Assembly (NCBI GenBank): GCA_039033695.1
Contig: JBCCCC010000020.1
Location: 1-34,810, forward strand
DNA length: 34,810 bases
Reading direction: 5' to 3'
DNA from: CALBPI01 sp039033695
Lineage (GTDB): Bacteria; Pseudomonadota; Gammaproteobacteria; Steroidobacterales; Woeseiaceae
Both the position numbers and the translations under genes were made by a program. Below are positions 34,568 to 34,810 of this stretch, piece by piece. The first letter of the stretch is position 1; each line of letters starts with the position of its first letter. A model generated the notes under the pieces. It saw nothing but the letters and a program-made list of their open reading frames with translations, had not been told where the DNA came from and ran no database searches.

Positions 34568-34810
34568 TCACTCCAGCTTGTAACCAACGCCATAGATAGA
34601 GTGGATCATGTCGTCAGGACAACCCGCGTCGGTCATCTTGTGGCGCAGGTTCTTGATATGCGAGTCCACAGTCCGATCGCTAACCACGCGGCCATCCAGA
34701 TAGATGCTGCTCATCAGCTGCGCCCGCGAATAGACCCGGCCGGGTTGCTCGGACAACCGCTTGAGCAGACGAAACTCAACCGGTGTCAGGTCGATCGGCA
34801 ATTGCTCGAA
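34568..34810 (-). CDS. response regulator, winged-helix end, BaeR-like (partial)
   Basis: Only the last 80 residues are in the window; the gene continues past the right edge. It is the DNA-binding winged helix of an OmpR/PhoB-family regulator: PIDLTPVEFRLLKRLSEQPG, YSRAQLMSSIYLD, VVSDRTVDSHIKNLRHKM and IYGVGYKLE. The VVSDRTVDSHIKNLR recognition helix is close to that of BaeR and related envelope-stress regulators. It lies 107 bases upstream of the Cys-rich gene on the same strand, so it may control or share the transcript of the YHYH cluster. Its kinase would be outside the window. Confidence 0.88.
   Translation of the reverse strand, partial: FEQLPIDLTPVEFRLLKRLSEQPGRVYSRAQLMSSIYLDGRVVSDRTVDSHIKNLRHKMTDAGCPDDMIHSIYGVGYKLE

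Overview
The window looks like chromosomal DNA of a free-living, probably marine gammaproteobacterium. Evidence: UspE- and NorM-like proteins, the GltB/GltD pair, an NDH-2 dehydrogenase, a FadI-like thiolase, many lipoproteins with Gram-negative lipoboxes, and above all the 'dedicated sortase system' known mainly from marine Proteobacteria. Base composition is fairly even and in the high fifties percent GC by eye. I recognise no rRNA, tRNA, insertion sequence, integrase, phage gene or CRISPR array. The taxon cannot be fixed from sequence reading alone; a Woeseia-like lineage is a guess based on the FlgO/TPR membrane protein family.

Layout. 1-1832: end of a uspE-like gene, a convergent two-domain Usp protein and a glutathione S-transferase. 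1899-7600: the sortase locus, with class GN sortase and its single VIT/VWA target on the minus strand and, divergent, a response regulator and a sensor kinase with an extracytoplasmic domain. 7618-9494: a GT4 glycosyltransferase overlapping a lipoprotein gene, directly downstream of the kinase. 9501-10052: two small cytosolic proteins. 10280-12007: a choice-of-anchor I lipoprotein with a collagen-like neck and calcium-loop-like motifs, followed by a strong terminator. 12099-18034: an esterase lipoprotein, a FlgO/TPR membrane protein, NDH-2, a two-TM potassium channel and a stand-alone secretin N0-N1-like periplasmic protein. 18476-24357: gltD and gltB. 24736-26280: three consecutive lipoprotein genes, two of them LEA-like. 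26359-31804: a DUF924 protein, a MATE exporter, a FadI-like thiolase and an AGCS sodium symporter with an unusual extra loop. 32030-34810: a minus-strand cluster that reads, in transcription order, BaeR-like regulator (cut by the edge), Cys-rich secreted protein, YHYH lipoprotein, MORN-variant protein and SCO1-like protein.

How they fit together. Most of the window concerns the cell envelope. The sortase locus forms a closed signalling and anchoring module: sensor kinase, regulator, enzyme and one substrate. The right-end cluster looks like a second, regulator-linked periplasmic module, possibly for copper or thiol handling; this is the best candidate for an incompletely described system. The LEA-like trio suggests envelope protection against desiccation or osmotic stress. 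gltB/gltD (ammonia assimilation), NDH-2 (respiration), thiolase (acyl-CoA metabolism) and AGCS (amino-acid uptake) are ordinary core metabolism.
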